A stretch of 64,000 nt of DNA from Sepiola atlantica (GCA_963556195.1 OY744522.1:38082763-38146762); one strand, 5' to 3'. Positions 22,351 to 33,199 are shown, counted from the stretch's first letter. Notes: generated by a model from the sequence alone, not told the origin. A program made the numbers and translations.

Positions 22351-22973
22351 TAATGTTAACCAGGCATAGACCTAGGAGTGAATATATATGCTATTTAGGC
22401 GGGGAAAATAAAGGACTGTGTTTAATTTAAATTTATATTCATAGGCATTTGAGTATATTAGTACTAATAGTATAATTAATCTTGTTAATAGCTGGTTTTT
22501 CTGTTTTAATGTATAGGGCTTCGAGTATGTGGAGTTTAAGTGTATTAGTATTTTGTGCGATGATTTTTGTGTTATCTACTAGAAGTTTACGGATATGTGA
22601 ACGTGGGCAGGAATGCTTTTTTAGAAGTGCTGGGTTATGGCGGAGTCGTTAGATAAATGCATAGTTAATCTTCTGGATACCGTCGTAACAGTCGACCCAA
22701 TGTATACATTTTCATGATTGTCGGAGACACATTCTCCCAAAGGGCATTTAAACTTGTATACGATGCCGGTCCTATCAAGAACTCTAATCCGGGGTGAAGA
22801 ATTATTATTAACAACCAGATTGGTAGTTTTAGTTTTATTATAATAGATAATTAGTTCTACTTTTTGTTTGGGTCGGTGGGGAGTACGTTTTTATCTATAA
22901 TGTTTTTGAGAACCTGTTCGTCTATTTTATAGAAAAAATATCCAGACACAAGATTTCCGTTATTTTTAATGAT

Positions 22974-22975
<2 letters not shown>
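22351..22975 (-). pseudogene. Penelope-like element fragment, GIY-YIG domain
   Basis: On the minus strand: NLVVNNNSSPRIRVLDRTG, then the GIY-YIG signature GIVYKFKCPLGEC ... VYIGSTVTTVSRRLTMHLS, then (after a stop or frameshift) KHSCPRSH and HILEALYIKTEKPAINKIN with the conserved Glu of the nuclease (LEAL). The frame ends near 22439. The Cys pair before VYIG resembles the zinc-binding insertion of some PLE clades. No reverse transcriptase is present; upstream is TA array (22976-23043). It differs from the 39.3-kb family. Confidence 0.88.

Positions 22976-23043
<68 letters not shown>
22976..23043. repeat. (TA)n array
   Basis: TA array at the 5' boundary of the PLE fragment. Confidence 0.98.
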
Positions 23044-23046
<3 letters not shown>

Positions 23047-23242
23047 ATCAAATAATATTAGACGCACTGCCATTATTATCTATAGTGAGGATTTTTTATA
23101 TGATTTATATTATAAGAGAAGGGGAACAAATATGAATCACTTCGTAATTTTCTTTCTTTTTTCTCTATGAAGATGCTTTTTTTAAACGAGTATTGACAAC
23201 AAAAAAAAAGGGAAACAAATAAATAAAATTACCGAGACGAAT

Positions 23243-23246
<4 letters not shown>

Positions 23247-23296
<50 letters not shown>
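23247..23296. repeat. (TA)n array
   Basis: TA array bordering the SINE/hammerhead tandem repeat that follows. Confidence 0.98.
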
Positions 23297-23299
<3 letters not shown>

Positions 23300-23740
23300 G
23301 CTATGTAGTGAGTAGTATTAACACAGCTGTTGTCGTGGCTTCAGTGCATGTTCCTTTCAGTAGTTGAACACTTTGACGATGGCTGCCTCTAAATAGTATT
23401 AATCTCTCGCTGATTTACCGGGTATTTAATAACGGCCGTGTGGACTATGACGCCGGAATTTGAGTTTTAAACATAACTTGTGTTCCGGAGTTCGAGTCCG
23501 GCGACCGGTATGAATAATCTTCTCTACACTGACGATTCCCGTAAGGTTGAAACGTATAAATATGTAGATAGAAAAACCCAAATATTTATAATTATTTGTC
23601 GCCCAAAAATCTATGATGGGCTTTGTCGTCAGTAGTATTAACACAGTCGACCAGTATGAATAATCGTCTTTACACTTACGATCCCGTAAGGATGACATGT
23701 ATACGCATATAGATAAAAGACACATATTTATAATTAAATA
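23297..23740 (+). mobile_element. tRNA-like SINE with two degenerate hammerheads, tandem
   Basis: B-box-like GAGTTCGAGTCC at 23488-23499 is followed ~30 bases later by a hammerhead-like motif. A second shorter copy begins near 23618 (shared GTAGTATTAACACAG and CAGTATGAATAATC) and has a second motif. In motif 1 the core is CTGACGA (23529-23535) and GAAAC, with stem III ACGTAT/ATATGT-like of six pairs; stem II is reduced to CC/GG around GTAA. Motif 2 (from 23675) has CTTACGA and GACA, both core mutations, but a better stem II (TCC/GGA). Together they suggest one ancestral intact ribozyme. Confidence 0.6.
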
Positions 23741-23939
23741 TATATATACCTATGATGTTACTGTTTGCAGTCTTGCGTTTTGCCACTAGACCACAAACAC
23801 CTTGCCGAAATATGTACGTTTTTTATCGCCATGAAATTACGTAGTTTTTTGTTATTGTTCTTACTGGCGATAGAACATAGCTTTTTTCCCGTATTTTTCC
23901 ACTTCTTAAGCGGTAAAGAACATATACGCGCTATATTTC

Positions 23940-23942
<3 letters not shown>

Positions 23943-24000
<58 letters not shown>
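23943..24000. repeat. (TA)n array
   Basis: TA array bordering the next repeat. Confidence 0.98.
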
Positions 24001-24003
<3 letters not shown>

Positions 24004-24503
24004 AGGAAGGTTTATTTTATAAAGCATCTTTTGAATGTTAATATAAATATAGAGGCAAAATGCCTTCAAAGAAACCATGTATTAGATGAGAGTAATTAAA
24101 TCAAAAGAAAAGATAAAAATATTTCAAAACATTTATCAAAATATTTCAAAATACCTTCCGTTTTTTTACTTCATCTTGATTTTTTTTTTTAGCTAATATT
24201 TCGCTTGATAAAAACAAGCTTCGACAGAGCTTAGACAATTAAAGGTATGACCTTCTTTTAACGTAATATCTTTCTTGGTCTTGTAGAAGTGTATCGTCCG
24301 ATGTTGTGGACTAATGGTGAAAATGTCTGTTTTAAATAGAACTTGATTACACATGGTCGCTGGTAGTTATAAATAAGGAAAGTTCATTTTATAAAGCATC
24401 TTTTGAATGTTTATATAAATATAGAGGCAAAATGCCCTCAAAGACACCATGTATTAGATGCGAGTAATTAAATAAAAAAAAAAAAGAAAAATATTTCAAA
24501 ACA
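24001..24503 (-). repeat. Retrozyme-like tandem repeat, ~370-bp period
   Basis: Bases 24001-24130 and 24373-24503 are direct copies (shared AAAGCATCTTTTGAATGTT and AGAGGCAAAATGCC). Between them, on the minus strand (about 24190-24240), is a hammerhead-like motif: GCT, CTGTCGA (one core change), A, GCTTG ... CAAGC, GAA, ATAT, T, AGC. An inverse-orientation copy lies at 43210-43463. The direct-repeat-plus-hammerhead layout with a few-hundred-base unit matches retrozymes. Confidence 0.65.
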
Positions 24504-24505
24504 TT

Positions 24506-24581
24506 GTGTTTTCTGTTTGTCTTTTTCACACATCTTGTCTTTCACGGCATTTCATTTTTATGATATATCGTGCATTTTACC

Positions 24582-24667
<86 letters not shown>

Positions 24668-24707
24668 CATATATATATATACATATATATATACATATGT
24701 ATATGAT
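24506..24707. repeat. PLE terminal fragment then (TA)n
   Basis: 24506-24585 (GTTTGTCTTTTTCACACATC, CGTGCATTTTA) matches 39015-39090 and part of 49740-49755, i.e. the tail of the hammerhead-bearing PLE terminus. Interrupted TA arrays follow to about 24707. Confidence 0.75.
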
Positions 24708-24831
24708 TATTTTTATTCATACAGACATGTACACAATCCGCGAAACTGGCATGTCGATGTTGTCGATTAACAGCTGTTAGTAACTTAGATCTTATAAAGT
24801 AGAATTAAAATCCGGTCCTTGCTTCAGATCA

Positions 24832-24853
24832 TATATATATATGTGTGTGTGTG

Positions 24854-24930
<77 letters not shown>

Positions 24931-24933
24931 TGT
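24832..24933. repeat. (TA)n/(TG)n array
   Basis: TA, short TG, then long TA array. Confidence 0.96.
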
Positions 24934-25234
24934 GTAATCCTACATTCCTTTATATCGCGGTAATGTGTGTAGTGTTGCGGCGTTTTGCGATTAAAAGGTG
25001 AAAAATAAGTTAGATCACTACTAATGATGGTCAGGGATATATGCCTTCCAATCCGATATTCCTGTATTTTGCGCTAAGGTAGAAAGCATACCGACGTCGT
25101 GCATTTAAAAGATGAAATAGTCATGTCATTTAAAAAATAAGTAAACATCAGACTACCAATTCAGAGAAAGAAAGAATAAATAAGTTCAAATAGAAAGTAT
25201 GGGGAAATATTTACCGACGCAGAAATCTGTAGTC

Positions 25235-25645
25235 TTATTGAACAGTGGTTGATAAAAGAGATGATAGTCTTTGCGATTTTACAGCGTCCTTCAAGTATTC
25301 TGGATTAACCGATGTATGTTTAGTTTTAAAACGATTAAAAAGTAGAACCTTCTGAATCTGGTGGCGGTGGTTGTAGAAAAATAGTAGCGAGTAAAAGTCG
25401 ATGCTATCTTCTCTTTGGAAGGTTTGTTTGGGAGAGTCAGGGAAGACGGGTAAAATATAATAAATATGGAATAAGGATGAGCTGAACGCAACAATTCTGG
25501 AAACACCCATGAGTTTTAAGTAATTGAACAGATTAGCATATAAGTGGTCGGTTATTTTCCTATAATGTATGAAGGTGTACGGGAAAAACGACTTTATTTT
25601 GTATATATAAAAAATACACTTATATTTATCTTTAAAATAAATCAT
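25235..25645 (-). CDS. Unrecognised 136-codon open frame
   Basis: An open frame of non-repetitive composition containing SRIVAFSSSLFHIYYILPVF and KTKHTSVNPEYLKDAVKSQR. It starts with a non-ATG codon in its longest form, matches no family recognised here, and has no neighbouring gene features. It may be a degenerate retroelement piece or chance. Confidence 0.12.
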   Translation of the reverse strand: MIYFKDKYKCIFYIYKIKSFFPYTFIHYRKITDHLYANLFNYLKLMGVSRIVAFSSSLFHIYYILPVFPDSPKQTFQREDSIDFYSLLFFYNHRHQIQKVLLFNRFKTKHTSVNPEYLKDAVKSQRLSSLLSTTVQ

Positions 25646-25879
25646 ATAAAGTAATTGATATATGAGGGTATGTGTAGGGGTATAGATTGTTATCTGAGTT
25701 TAGTATTTTCAGTTACTTATGCATGTACATGACCCATAAGAACTATTTGTTTTGAAAAAATACATGATTAATTCTATGACTTAAAATAAACAATGTCTTT
25801 AAGCGGACGTAAACTACTATAATATATTTTGTGTTTGCTCCTTATTTGTAACTAGATTTGAAAAATTATTTAAATCATT

Positions 25880-25889
25880 AAAATACTCG

Positions 25890-25926
<37 letters not shown>

Positions 25927-26026
25927 GTAGAGAGAAAGAGAAAGAAAGAGAGAACTAGGGAAAGAGAGACTCTCTTTTAATGTTTTATATTTACTGGGAT
26001 CGTTTGGATTTTAGTTAACAGTAGAA

Positions 26027-26060
<34 letters not shown>
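25880..26060. repeat. (CA)n, (TA)n and GA-rich microsatellites
   Basis: CA run at 25889-25909, TA to 25926, purine-rich stretch 25929-25968, TA run 26031-26057. Confidence 0.9.
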
Positions 26061-26062
<2 letters not shown>

Positions 26063-26105
26063 TATAAATGAATATTAAATTATTAATACGTACAGTGCAG
26101 AAAAG

Positions 26106-26235
26106 TAACAATTTCAGACGGTCGGGAGGCGCGAACTCGGTTCACAGAGTCAGCCTGGAATCTGCAAGCAGTCGTCATATCCAATCGTCCAACGGAAACT
26201 GTCACGTAATTAAGGGAAATCAAGATCTATATGTA
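26106..26235 (-). mobile_element. tRNA-like SINE, degenerate
   Basis: Minus strand: GGACGATTGGATATGACGAC at the A-box position and GAGTTCGCGCC (26128-26139 complement) as B box, resembling the heads at 14.3 and 19.85 kb. No hammerhead core follows. Confidence 0.5.
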
Positions 26236-26500
26236 CCTAGAAGCGGGCACAGATAGAAGACTAGTCGAGAGTGATCGACGAACGTATTCGGAACTTTGCA
26301 TTAAAGCTTTTTAATAGTCTATTTTTAACATTCCCGAGAGTGCTCAACATACATTTCTTAAAGGGGCTTAGTATAATATTTATAAATAAATATTAATACC
26401 TACATATATATATATATAAATTTTTGCTAAATAAAAAACAAAAACAACAGTATAATCATTATTCAGTTTGTTACACTTTAGTTGTCAGATAGACACTATT

Positions 26501-26589
26501 ATATATATATATATTAATATATATATATATATTAATATATGTATATATATATCTATTAATATATGTATATATATATATATATTAATATA

Positions 26590-26657
<68 letters not shown>

Positions 26658-26670
26658 TATGTATATATAT
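26501..26670. repeat. Interrupted (TA)n arrays
   Basis: TA runs punctuated by TTAATATATG-type interruptions at regular spacing. Confidence 0.95.
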
Positions 26671-27490
26671 CTTGTCACGAATGCCGCCGGTCGGGACCAC
26701 CGAATGACAATACGTGACAATGATAAAAAAAAATAAAATAAAAAAATAGTCGTACGGAGTGGCTCGTAATATCCCAGGGTTCAAAAGAACGACAAAAGAC
26801 ATTAGGGTTAAATTTATACTCATTTATTTAATCGAAACAATATACTAAAAAGGGTAAATATATCTATAAAACAAAACAAAAGAAAACATGAAAACAAAAG
26901 TCTATTAATAAACGTGGGGGAGAAACTTGTCTATTATAGTCCTATAGCAATAGGATTCATCTTTCACATAAAATATACATATATATGAGATAGCCTTAGA
27001 GGCAAAATGTCCGAGGAGAGATAGTCAAGTTATCACTTACATTGGATACATTGTTCATTTGAGGGTCGGTATTTCCGGCAAGTCGTAATAGCTATGTTTC
27101 TCTGCAAATGTAGTTTTTATTTTTGTTATATCTTCAAATACATTTTTCCTCAGGAAAACAATTCCCGGTCGCTTGTTTTAAATTCGAAGGTTCTTTTCTT
27201 ATATCGGGAGAAAAGATACATTCCAGCTTTCTCGCACGCGGCTACCGTCTCATCTTTGTGTAGTATCTCTTTCTCGCGCGCGGCTAAAGTTTTTTCTGTC
27301 TTAGCTCGGTATCTGCCTCCTCATGACTGACTGTCCCCTCGTGCAGGTGTCCTCAAAGTGTGACCGTCTTAACCCGGTGACTCATCCTTCCTCGCGGGCA
27401 GTTAAATTCCTTTTTCTTCTCCCTCCCTTTCTCCTTCTTCTTCTCGGCCGTGTCGGCTAAAAATAGACATGACCCCACAAGGTCCAACCT
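26671..27490. other. Unclassified segment, GC-rich right part
   Basis: Starts with TTGTCACG, and the inverse CGTGACAA occurs ~40 bases later. 27200-27460 is unusually GC-rich, with three related blocks (CTCGCACGCGGCTA, CTCGCGCGCGGCTA, CTCGCGGGCAGTTA). It could be a decayed LTR or other element; no coding domain seen. Confidence 0.3.
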
Positions 27491-27542
27491 GGCTGCTGAA
27501 ATGATTTCTCGGATCTCGTCATGTACAAATATGTGAAGATGA

Positions 27543-27547
<5 letters not shown>

Positions 27548-27597
<50 letters not shown>

Positions 27598-27677
27598 TAC
27601 AGATGTCTTTCGCAGTTTCCTATTCTTAATCTCGATAGATCTCCCTACATTTGTAACAATATATATATATATATATC

Positions 27678-27717
<40 letters not shown>
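27548..27717. repeat. (TA)n arrays
   Basis: TA arrays 27548-27597 and 27660-27717 flanking a 60-base spacer. Confidence 0.96.
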
Positions 27718-27718
<1 letters not shown>

Positions 27719-28140
27719 ACTCCAGTGTGTAATAAGCCTCCGAGCAGAAGAGTTCTTACATTTTTGCTTGTATTTAAAGCCTTCAAACAGAAAATCAAGC
27801 AGAGCACTACCGACATCTCATGCTCTTTTACGACATGAAAAGGAAAAACTCTACATAAAACTGCATAAAGATATGCCATGTGTATGGTGAGAATGTTGTT
27901 ACAGAACGGGTGTGCCAAGAATGGTTAGCTCGAATCTGAAAATAATTTTTTTCAGTCAGAGATTCTCCTCGCTCTGGTTAGCCCAAGATGATCGACAAGT
28001 GAAAATTGTAGGTGAACCAGATTGCCGTTTGACAACCAGACAAATCGCAGCATTCTCAAAATGTTCAAATCGATCATAGAAAATGAATTGCATGAACTCT
28101 GTTATCTTCCTAAACTTGATGTTTGGGGATTTCTTTCCTA
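27718..28140 (+). pseudogene. Mariner transposase N-terminal remnant
   Basis: Frames read [18 protein letters not shown], then [18 protein letters not shown] and SPRSG-like residues, as in the DNA-binding half of mariner transposases (HTH, WFxRF, DSPRSGRP). Near 28110 KLDVWGFLS corresponds to the LDVWVPH motif that ends this half. No catalytic DDE domain remains. Frameshifted. Confidence 0.7.
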
Positions 28141-28174
28141 AGAAGGATGAACAAACTTTTTGGCCAACTAATAT

Positions 28175-28760
28175 ACAGGGTGATTCATAAGTCCCTTAGC
28201 TATTTATTTTTGAAATGTTTGGACATGAAAATTCTTAAGCCCAACAACTTGAAGGGTTCGTTGAACGCAGCTATATGATGTCGATAACACTTGAGCAGCC
28301 TGGCGAATTGATGTTGAAGGTTTTGTTTTAAACAAGGTTTGGATTTCTTCTTCTTTTGCATCATTACGTTTCGGAGCACCTGGTTTTTGAGCATGATGGA
28401 CGCTTCCAGTTTCATTGAATTTTTAAAAAATTGCGCGCATGGTGTTGTGCGAAGGAGGCTTTCTGTTCACATCACGTTTCCATTGCCTTTCAACAAGTGT
28501 GGGAGATTCATCAAATTTGGCAAAAATTTGCTCTTCAATTGTAAATGACATACTGACTGGAAAAAAAAGCACATATGATGATTTACACAAATTTAAATAA
28601 ATAAAAATAAATATATATATAAACAAATATATAAACGAACAAATTTAAAATAACAAATAGCAGTAATTAGAGAGTAAGATAACAATTATCAAACGTTCAT
28701 AGTATGTTTGTGCTTCATATGGTAATCATTTTAAATAGCTAAGCGACTTAGAATATATAT
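28175..28760 (-). mobile_element. Mariner-like element with internal deletion
   Basis: Ends share an inverted repeat: TCATAAGTCCCTTAGCTATTT at 28191-28206 region and its inverse AAATAGCTAAGCGACTTA near 28731-28749. The left end has TACAGGGTGATTC, the outer motif common in mariner-type TIRs. The minus strand encodes an HTH half (FAKFDESPTLVERQWKRDVN, PSHNTMRAIF, GAPKRNDAKEEEIQT-like, SIRQAAQ-like). It stops before any DDE residues. It is therefore a non-autonomous, MITE-like derivative. The right outermost TIR bases are replaced by a short TA run. Confidence 0.75.
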
Positions 28761-28854
28761 ATATATACTATTGTTAAAAACATATGTATCATTATTACTT
28801 ACAGATATAAAGGTTTCATGCTTATGCAACCTTTAGTGTATGAGATGCTAATTA

Positions 28855-28940
28855 CTGCCGGTCGAAGGATTCGAACCCAGTTGCAAAGTCACATTTGACT
28901 TCGTGACCTGATATTCAACCCCCAGGCCACCACCAACTAA
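28855..28940 (-). mobile_element. tRNA-derived SINE or tRNA pseudogene
   Basis: Minus strand: A-box-like GGTGGCCTGGGGGTTGA (complement of about 28917-28933), an anticodon-arm-like GTCACGAAGTCAAATGTGAC, and a perfect B box GGTTCGAATCC (28867-28877). The acceptor stem does not close convincingly, favouring a SINE head. Confidence 0.6.
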
Positions 28941-29087
28941 TGAAATGAAAAGAATATAAACTCTATAAATGTCAAATAAGCGGACATATACAGTAAGCTA
29001 AGTCAGATAGTGTTCAATAGCAGAGGCTGGAACATCGCCTTACGCCTAGTGTGACTGCTATTTTTAAACTCTCATAGAGGCCCAATC

Positions 29088-29090
<3 letters not shown>

Positions 29091-29162
<72 letters not shown>
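29091..29162. repeat. (TA)n array
   Basis: TA array abutting the LINE fragment. Confidence 0.98.
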
Positions 29163-29164
<2 letters not shown>

Positions 29165-29905
29165 TACCTGCTAAATAAGAACTAGACGTCCCCCCGCTGT
29201 AGCAGAATTACACAAGGTGATCGACTCCCTAACCCGCGGCAGAGCTCCAGGAAAAGAAGCATCCACCCTGAAATCATCAAGGTGGAAAAGTAGACAGCCC
29301 TGGAACAACAATATGCTGACCACCAATACCAAGATGAAAGTGTACCGCGAACTGCGTGTTCAGCACCCTGCTCTACGGCAGTGAATCATGCGCCCTCTAC
29401 TACCGCCAAGAGAACAGACTCAACATCTTCCACCTTCTCAACCTCGGGAGAATCCTAGGAATAACCTGGAAGGACCACGTTTCAAACAGAACCGTCCTTG
29501 CTTAGATGTGGACATTCCAAGCATGTTCGCTCCGCTTACCCAACGACGACTCCGGTAGTTTGGTCACGCTATGTGAATGAACGATGAGAGGATCCCAAAG
29601 GATATTCTATACGGAATACCGGTCCTACGCTACAAAGATGTCTTCAAGCGAGACATGAGAGCAGTTGGCATCGACCCAGCAACCTGAGAGTATGTGGCTG
29701 AAATCTGTAGCCACAGGAGAAGTGCTGTGAAGGCATGGTTAAGGAGGAGTGGGGAGAGAAAAGGCCAACAGTGGAGGAAGTGGTGAGCACACAGACGGCG
29801 TAGGTCTACAACAGAGCTCTCGCAGCCAGAGATTACCTACATCCGTGGCAACTGCAATAGGGCCTGCCGATCCAGGATAGGCTTGCACAGTCACAGCAGA
29901 CGCAG
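29163..29905 (+). mobile_element. LINE reverse transcriptase fragment, internally deleted
   Basis: The 5' piece encodes ELHKVIDSLTRGRAPGKEA (RT fingers) and is fused to the C-terminal region: NTKMKVYRELRVQHPAL/STLLYGSE (frame shift), RQENRLNIFHLLNLGRILGI, TWKDHVSNRTVLA, FGHAM-like, ERIPKDILYGIPV, YKDVFKRDMRAVGIDPAT. The catalytic YADD region is deleted. The C-terminal pattern (SETWTL, LRxILGI, RRLRWFGHV) is that of endonuclease-type LINEs. Multiple stops. Confidence 0.85.
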
Positions 29906-29929
29906 CAATTCAACGAACTAATCTGAAAA

Positions 29930-30420
29930 AGACGGATGTCAACAACAAATATACTTTATAAAAACATTTAAAATGATATACATGAATCAATTCATGTAAC
30001 CGTATTACCGTGTTCGTCGTCGACGTTAATATTGAAATCAAATTGTCAAAAAAGCGGAAAAAGAAAGGAAAATAGCCAAAATGGTATTTATCTAAGAAAA
30101 ATACTGCAGTTTCTCCATCGGCAAAACACACGGAACATTTTTTAAATCTTAATTATATGAACAATTTGTCGAAAAGTGCATCAATGACGGCTCTGAAATA
30201 AAATATTATTACCACTAATAACCATTGAGCTTCACAACATAAATCTAATATCATGTCAGGCTTGAAACAGGAGTCTGCGGTTTAGGGTACGGATGCTTGA
30301 AATTAATTTTGTAGATTCAGTCTACAAAATTCCATACATTATTGTATCTCACAGAGCACATACTTAAAAGGCAATTTTATTTTGAATGTTAATATTTTAT
30401 TTAATATTAAATATGCATGG
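29930..30420. other. AT-rich, no gene seen
   Basis: No coding or RNA signal recognised. Confidence 0.4.
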
Positions 30421-30680
30421 TATGGGGGAATTACTGTGATGGAACAATAGGAGCAAATTAAAATATTGGGTTCCGCTGTAGGGGTTAGTTACTCCTCCTG
30501 TAACAGAGGATATATTGAGATAAATATTAAGATGGGGCACTACTTGATTAATTAATTATTCATTCAGGGAATGGGGGAGGAATTACTGTAATGGGACGAT
30601 AGGTGTAAAATAGAATAATAATAAGATAGGCGTGTCCTTACTTTTAGGGGTTGGTTAATCCTTCTGCGACAGAGTTTTAT
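30421..30680. repeat. Diverged tandem duplication
   Basis: 30421-30510 and 30577-30675 share ATGGGGGAATTACTG-like starts, TAGGGGTTAGTTACTCCT-like middles and ACAGAG ends. Confidence 0.7.
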
Positions 30681-31838
30681 TTTAATAACCAATAACCGAG
30701 TCACGTGATGCACCAGACAAGACATTTAAATCGTACGCGCATACCACCTCGGCGAAAGTAACCCAAAGAGAGATTTTATCTCCCACAGGAAGATTATATA
30801 TTAAAAAAAATGTCTCAACGTGATAATGACTTTTTAAAAATCAAAAGCTTGTTTGATCTTTAAGGTTAATAAATTTGTATATTTATTTTGGAGAAAAAAA
30901 AACCCACACATCGTTATATGACTACATTTTATTCTTAATTTAAATTTAAAGCGATGATTTCCAAGGTCGAAGTTTTATTTCAATATATATCATAGACCTA
31001 CGACAGTAGGTGTATAATATTCTTAATATGTATATTATGGAAATCGCTCCAGACAAGGCATGAAGTCATTTTATGTAAGGAGCTAAAAAAAACTACTTCA
31101 AGATCAAAAACTAGCAAACAATAAGTGTTAGATGGATAAATTCCGAGCCAGAAAACAGCAATTTTTCCCCTTTGTCAGAAACATCGCTAATTGAATGTTA
31201 GGACTAAAATACAAAATAAGTGAAGCGAGAGTCACGATGCTGACGAAAATAAACCCATGGTCCACTTTCGACTCTCCTTAAATTGGGGTGCAATAGAAAA
31301 GTGAGTTGCCTGTGCGGAAATTAATCATGGGTCAATTCCCACCTGTGTCCAAATCGATGTTAGAAACATGTTTTAAAAGGTTAAATGTTTCGGGAGGGTG
31401 GAGGGTCAATATGGCTAGACAGGACGATTATTTTATCCAGAGATTCGCAACCCGATGATTTGGTCAACAGCCGTGACTTCTTATCCTAACCTTATTGCAC
31501 TCACTACAGAAACGAGACAAATTATAATGCTTTATATATGTTTATATACGCACTACCGATTGCATAGAGCACTCAATTCTTTTACGAAAAACTATGCCTT
31601 ACGCTAAGGAGAAAATCGTTTTTCGTTACTAAAGAGCTCAATAATTTGTTTAAAAAGTGCATATAGGAGCATATACCAGGAAATCTTGCCCGTCGTTTTT
31701 AGGTGGGTGCCGGTGAAGAGTGCTACCTGGTACAGGAATAATAATAGACAGTTCAATGGGAGCACAGAGGTCATCCAGTCCATAGTGCCGTAGGTAGGAA
31801 GGAAATCACCGACCAGACTTCACACACACACATACAAC

Positions 31839-31841
<3 letters not shown>
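30681..31841. other. Mostly unassigned, with a LINE 3' scrap
   Basis: 31036-31085 (CTCCAGACAAGGCATGAAG, ATGTAAGGAGCTAA) matches the 3' UTR of the LINE fragment ending near 44110, in the same minus orientation. Nothing else was recognised. Confidence 0.5.

Positions 31842-31880
<39 letters not shown>
31842..31880. repeat. (TA)n array
   Basis: TA array bounding the GC-rich island. Confidence 0.96.
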
Positions 31881-31882
<2 letters not shown>

Positions 31883-32400
31883 CACCCCTTCGCCTCATTT
31901 CCAAGCCATCTATTGTTTGTCGGAGGTGAGACCGGCCTGACACCCACCCGTGTTCACCAAACAGCACCCCGAACCACCTGCACCGGCAGTCGCCCCTCTG
32001 TCGCTCACTTCGCGCCTCCTTTTTTCTCTCCCTCCCCTACTCCCCACTGCCGTCTGCGACATCAATCTGCATTGAAAGGCTTTCATTTTGGTCGTCGGGA
32101 TGGGCCTTGTTTCGTTCGCGCCCCATTCCCCTCAAAAGCCTCACTTCCACCCCCGCGTGCCCCTGTAAACATGCTGGCTGCTCGCGGCTGTCGGTCAGAA
32201 CTTGATTTTTACAAACGTTAGACAACGAAAATCACCCACTCTTACCACGCATGCGTTCTCTATGACCACGTATGTTTTTTTTTGCGGAGGGGGAGTGAGG
32301 GCTAACACAGAAGCCGTTTGTCGCAACATTGGGTTTACCAATCATAAGGTTCGCTGTTCGTTCCCACGGGGCTCGACGGTTGCACTAAAATAAAATGGAA
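31881..32400 (+). other. GC/CpG-rich island of unknown role
   Basis: The composition changes sharply to GC-rich with many CpGs, unlike almost everything else in the window. A 102-codon open frame (31913-32221, Pro/Arg-rich, ending MLAARGCRSELDFYKR) spans it but shows no known domain. Possible promoter or 5' UTR, a domesticated repeat, or a GC-rich element. Near 32345-32365 TTCGCTGTTCGTTCCC is faintly B-box-like. Confidence 0.35.
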
Positions 32401-32485
32401 GGGAATATGTCAGCGAACTAGGGGGTATCATTTAAACGATAAATTATGTCGGTCATTTTTAAATCTATTAAAGACTAGCCAACAT

Positions 32486-33065
32486 ATCCTCCTGTTTCTT
32501 CCTCCTGTGACTGAAGAATTCTACAGTCAACCGAGCGGGTTCAGTAGATTGTTTAAATGAGTAAATTGTGAAAACTTTCATAAATTCAATCAGTTAGCTA
32601 AGACTGCAGGCGCCAGTTTCGCGGTTTCGATTCCCGGTGCCGACGTCAAGTTTCTTTATTGTTTATTTATTTATGTAAAATAAGTTTCTTACGTTTAGAA
32701 AAATTTCCGCTGACGGACATTACAGACAGACAGACAGACAAAGTCGCCATTATATTAGAAGTAAACTAGCCAAAATATCCTCCCTACGGTCGTATATTTT
32801 AGCTAGGCTGCCGCGTCTCTTCCTCGTGTGACTGAAGCGTTGCACAGTCAACCGAGGTGGTTCATTGAATTATTTAAGTGAGTAAACTAGAAATGCTTTC
32901 AGTTAATAGCTCAGTCAGCAACGCCTAAGACTGCAAGCTTCAGGTACGCGGTTTTGATTCACAGTGTCGGCGTCAAGTTTCTTTATTGTTTATTTATTCA
33001 TGTAAAATAAGTTTATTACGTTTAGAAATTCTGCCGCTGACGGACAGACAGACAGAGAAAATCGC
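32486..33065 (+). mobile_element. Pair of tRNA-derived SINEs, ~322-bp tandem
   Basis: Two diverged direct copies, 32505-32760 and 32827-33065. Copy 2 has A box TAGCTCAGTCAGC (32907-32919) and B box GGTTTTGATTCAC (32950-32962). Copy 1 has GGTTTCGATTCCC (32623-32635). Each continues with GTCAAGTTTCTTTATTG, TGTAAAATAAGTTT and a CCGCTGACGGACA end with (GACA)n. Upstream GTGACTGAAG and ACAGTCAACCGAG are also shared, so the duplicated unit is larger than the SINE. Confidence 0.8.
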
Positions 33066-33199
33066 CGATAAGTAGGTAGAAAAGGATACTTTATTCGAGT
33101 GGATCATACTTTGATTGTTTCACTCATTACGCCAACTATTTTTTTCATTTCCAAAACGTCACATTATGTCTAACAATCTTATAGTTAATTCTTTGTTAC

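Noticed and set aside
28855..28940. Functional tRNA gene
   Set aside because: B box is perfect, but acceptor and anticodon stems do not close convincingly; treated as SINE head or pseudogene. The same applies to 11393-11446 and 18880-18940.
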